The position numbers were made by a program, and so were the translations under genes. From JBGPOS01 sp041488155 (GTDB taxonomy: Bacteria; Chloroflexota; Dehalococcoidia; Tepidiformales; Tepidiformaceae), in the NCBI GenBank assembly GCA_041488155.1, contig JBGPOS010000137.1:1-5260 (forward strand): DNA of 5,260 nucleotides, written 5' to 3'. Of this stretch, positions 4,384 through 5,260 are shown piece after piece. Positions within the stretch are counted from its first letter, which is position 1, and each line of letters starts with the position of its first letter. The notes below the pieces were generated by a model that saw only the letters and a list, made by a program, of their open reading frames with translations, searched no databases and had not been told where the DNA came from.

Positions 4384-5260
4384 ATGAACATCTTCAAGGC
4401 CATCGCGGTGAAGGACGTCGAGGCGGTGACGAAGACGATCCCCGTGATCGACTTCGGCCCCGCGTTCCGGGGCGAGCCCGGCGGGCTCGAGGCCGTCGCC
4501 GGCCAGGTGCGGCGCGCCAGCGAGCGCGTCGGCTTCTTCTACCTCGCCGGCCACGGCGTGTCCCCGCGCCTCGTCGAGGCCGCCTTCCTGGCGTCGCGAG
4601 ACTTTCACGCCCTGCCCCTCGAGGTGAAGCTCGCGGTCACGCTCAACCAGAACAACATCGGCTACCTGCCGGTGAACCAGAGCATCCAGCGGGCGTCGAC
4701 CGTCCACAAGGCCGCCCGCCCAAATTACAACGAAAGCTTCTTCATCAGCCACGACCGGGCCACCGATCACCCGGACGTCCTTGCCGGCACGCCGCTCCGC
4801 GGCCGTAATCAGTGGCCCGACGGCGAGCCCCGGATGCGGGCGGCGATGGTCGCGTACTTCAAAGCGCTGGAGGCGGTCGGCGAGCGGATGCTGCCCGCGT
4901 TCGCCCGCGCGATCGACATGCCGGCGGCTTTCTTCGCCCCGTTCTTCGCGAACGAGGCGCACATCAATCTGCGCTTCCTGCACTACCCGCCCCAGGACAC
5001 GGATGACGATGAGCAGTTCGGCCAGGGGCCCCACACGGACAACTCGTTCCTGACGATCCTCGCGCGCGAGGAGGTCCCGGGACTGGCCGTACGCCTGCCC
5101 AGCGGCGAGTGGCTCGCCCCGCCGGTGATCCCGGGGACGTTTCTCGTCAACCTCGGCAACATGATGAAGCGCTGGACGAACGACCGGTTCCTGTCGACGC
5201 CCCACGGCGTCCTGAACGACACGGGCACGGACCGCTACTCCATCGCCTTCTTCTACAGCC
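4384..5260 (+). CDS. Isopenicillin N synthase-family 2-oxoglutarate/Fe(II) dioxygenase, C-terminus off the edge
   Basis: 292 residues are visible with no stop. Family members are usually about 310-345 residues, so roughly 20-50 are missing. The N-terminal DIOX_N-type part reads TIPVIDFGPAFRG (residues about 17-30) and GFFYLAGHGV (54-63), then NIGYLPVNQS. The catalytic core has all iron ligands: His217 and Asp219 in GPHTDNSFLTIL, and His274 in STPHGVLND, 54 residues further on. The 2-oxoglutarate-binding RxS is Arg284-Ser286 in RYSIAFFY. Such cytosolic enzymes couple 2-oxoglutarate decarboxylation to hydroxylation, desaturation or ring formation on a small substrate. Bacterial members serve secondary metabolism or catabolism, and the substrate here is unknown. 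ATG 4384 has GGAGG eight bases upstream. Hairpins and its own promoter suggest transcription independent of the transporter, though an exporter-oxygenase partnership cannot be excluded. Confidence 0.93.
   Translation, partial: MNIFKAIAVKDVEAVTKTIPVIDFGPAFRGEPGGLEAVAGQVRRASERVGFFYLAGHGVSPRLVEAAFLASRDFHALPLEVKLAVTLNQNNIGYLPVNQSIQRASTVHKAARPNYNESFFISHDRATDHPDVLAGTPLRGRNQWPDGEPRMRAAMVAYFKALEAVGERMLPAFARAIDMPAAFFAPFFANEAHINLRFLHYPPQDTDDDEQFGQGPHTDNSFLTILAREEVPGLAVRLPSGEWLAPPVIPGTFLVNLGNMMKRWTNDRFLSTPHGVLNDTGTDRYSIAFFYS

Noticed and set aside
3023..4387. 454-codon plus-strand frame across the PIN and transporter genes
   Set aside because: The translation is an Arg/Pro/His-rich shadow with no hydrophobic segments, while the ten-helix frame through the same bases is clearly the real gene.
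4108..5205. 365-codon open frame on the minus strand
   Set aside because: It is the antisense of the oxygenase, which has a complete active-site motif set. The minus-strand translation is Arg/Gly/Val-rich without motifs, a common effect of high G/C at third positions.
1..5260. tRNA, rRNA, CRISPR array, insertion sequence or attachment site
   Set aside because: I looked for cloverleaf ends, evenly spaced repeats, transposase motifs and flanking target duplications and found none that hold up.

Overview
The window looks like a chromosomal piece from a GC-rich, probably uncultivated soil or subsurface bacterium. Codon third positions are strongly G/C, GTG starts are common, and Shine-Dalgarno motifs are clear. 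The small proteins with a 'KPVSLHPL...' opening resemble hypothetical proteins I associate with Rokubacteria/Methylomirabilota-type genomes. That assignment is an impression from memory, not a result.

Layout. Minus strand: the first 158 bases are the N-terminus of a HAD-superfamily hydrolase that runs off the left edge. It is followed (reading from the right) by a compact cluster of three small uncharacterised genes: 957-646 (winged-helix-like tail), 619-422 (Cys/His metal-binding-like) and 416-258 (52 residues, Lys/Ala/Pro-rich tail). The intergenic gaps are 26 and 5 bases, so they are probably one transcript. Bases 958-1545 are gene-poor and visibly less GC-rich. They hold a likely remnant of a minus-strand gene (1371-1099) and a repeat-rich leader for the next gene. 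Plus strand: an XRE-ImmA/IrrE zinc peptidase-like regulator (1546-2748) is followed after 3 bases by a DUF4411 PIN-domain protein (from 2752). Together they form a predicted toxin-antitoxin-type pair. A ten-helix EamA/DMT transporter (3261-4229) follows, then strong hairpins, and then an isopenicillin-N-synthase-type 2-oxoglutarate/Fe(II) oxygenase (from 4384) cut by the right edge.

How the genes fit together. The ImmA and PIN genes are tightly coupled and are the clearest functional unit: a DNA-binding metalloprotease-like partner with a putative RNase. The leader in front of ImmA has an 11-base direct repeat, nested inverted repeats and a Shine-Dalgarno inside a small hairpin, as expected for an autoregulated module. 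The PIN reading frame does not stop where the domain ends. It runs about 90 residues further, through 226 bases of the transporter gene in another frame, which suggests a one-base frameshift near its C-terminus. The hydrolase, transporter and oxygenase look like independent metabolic genes. I see no mobile element, tRNA, rRNA or CRISPR array.
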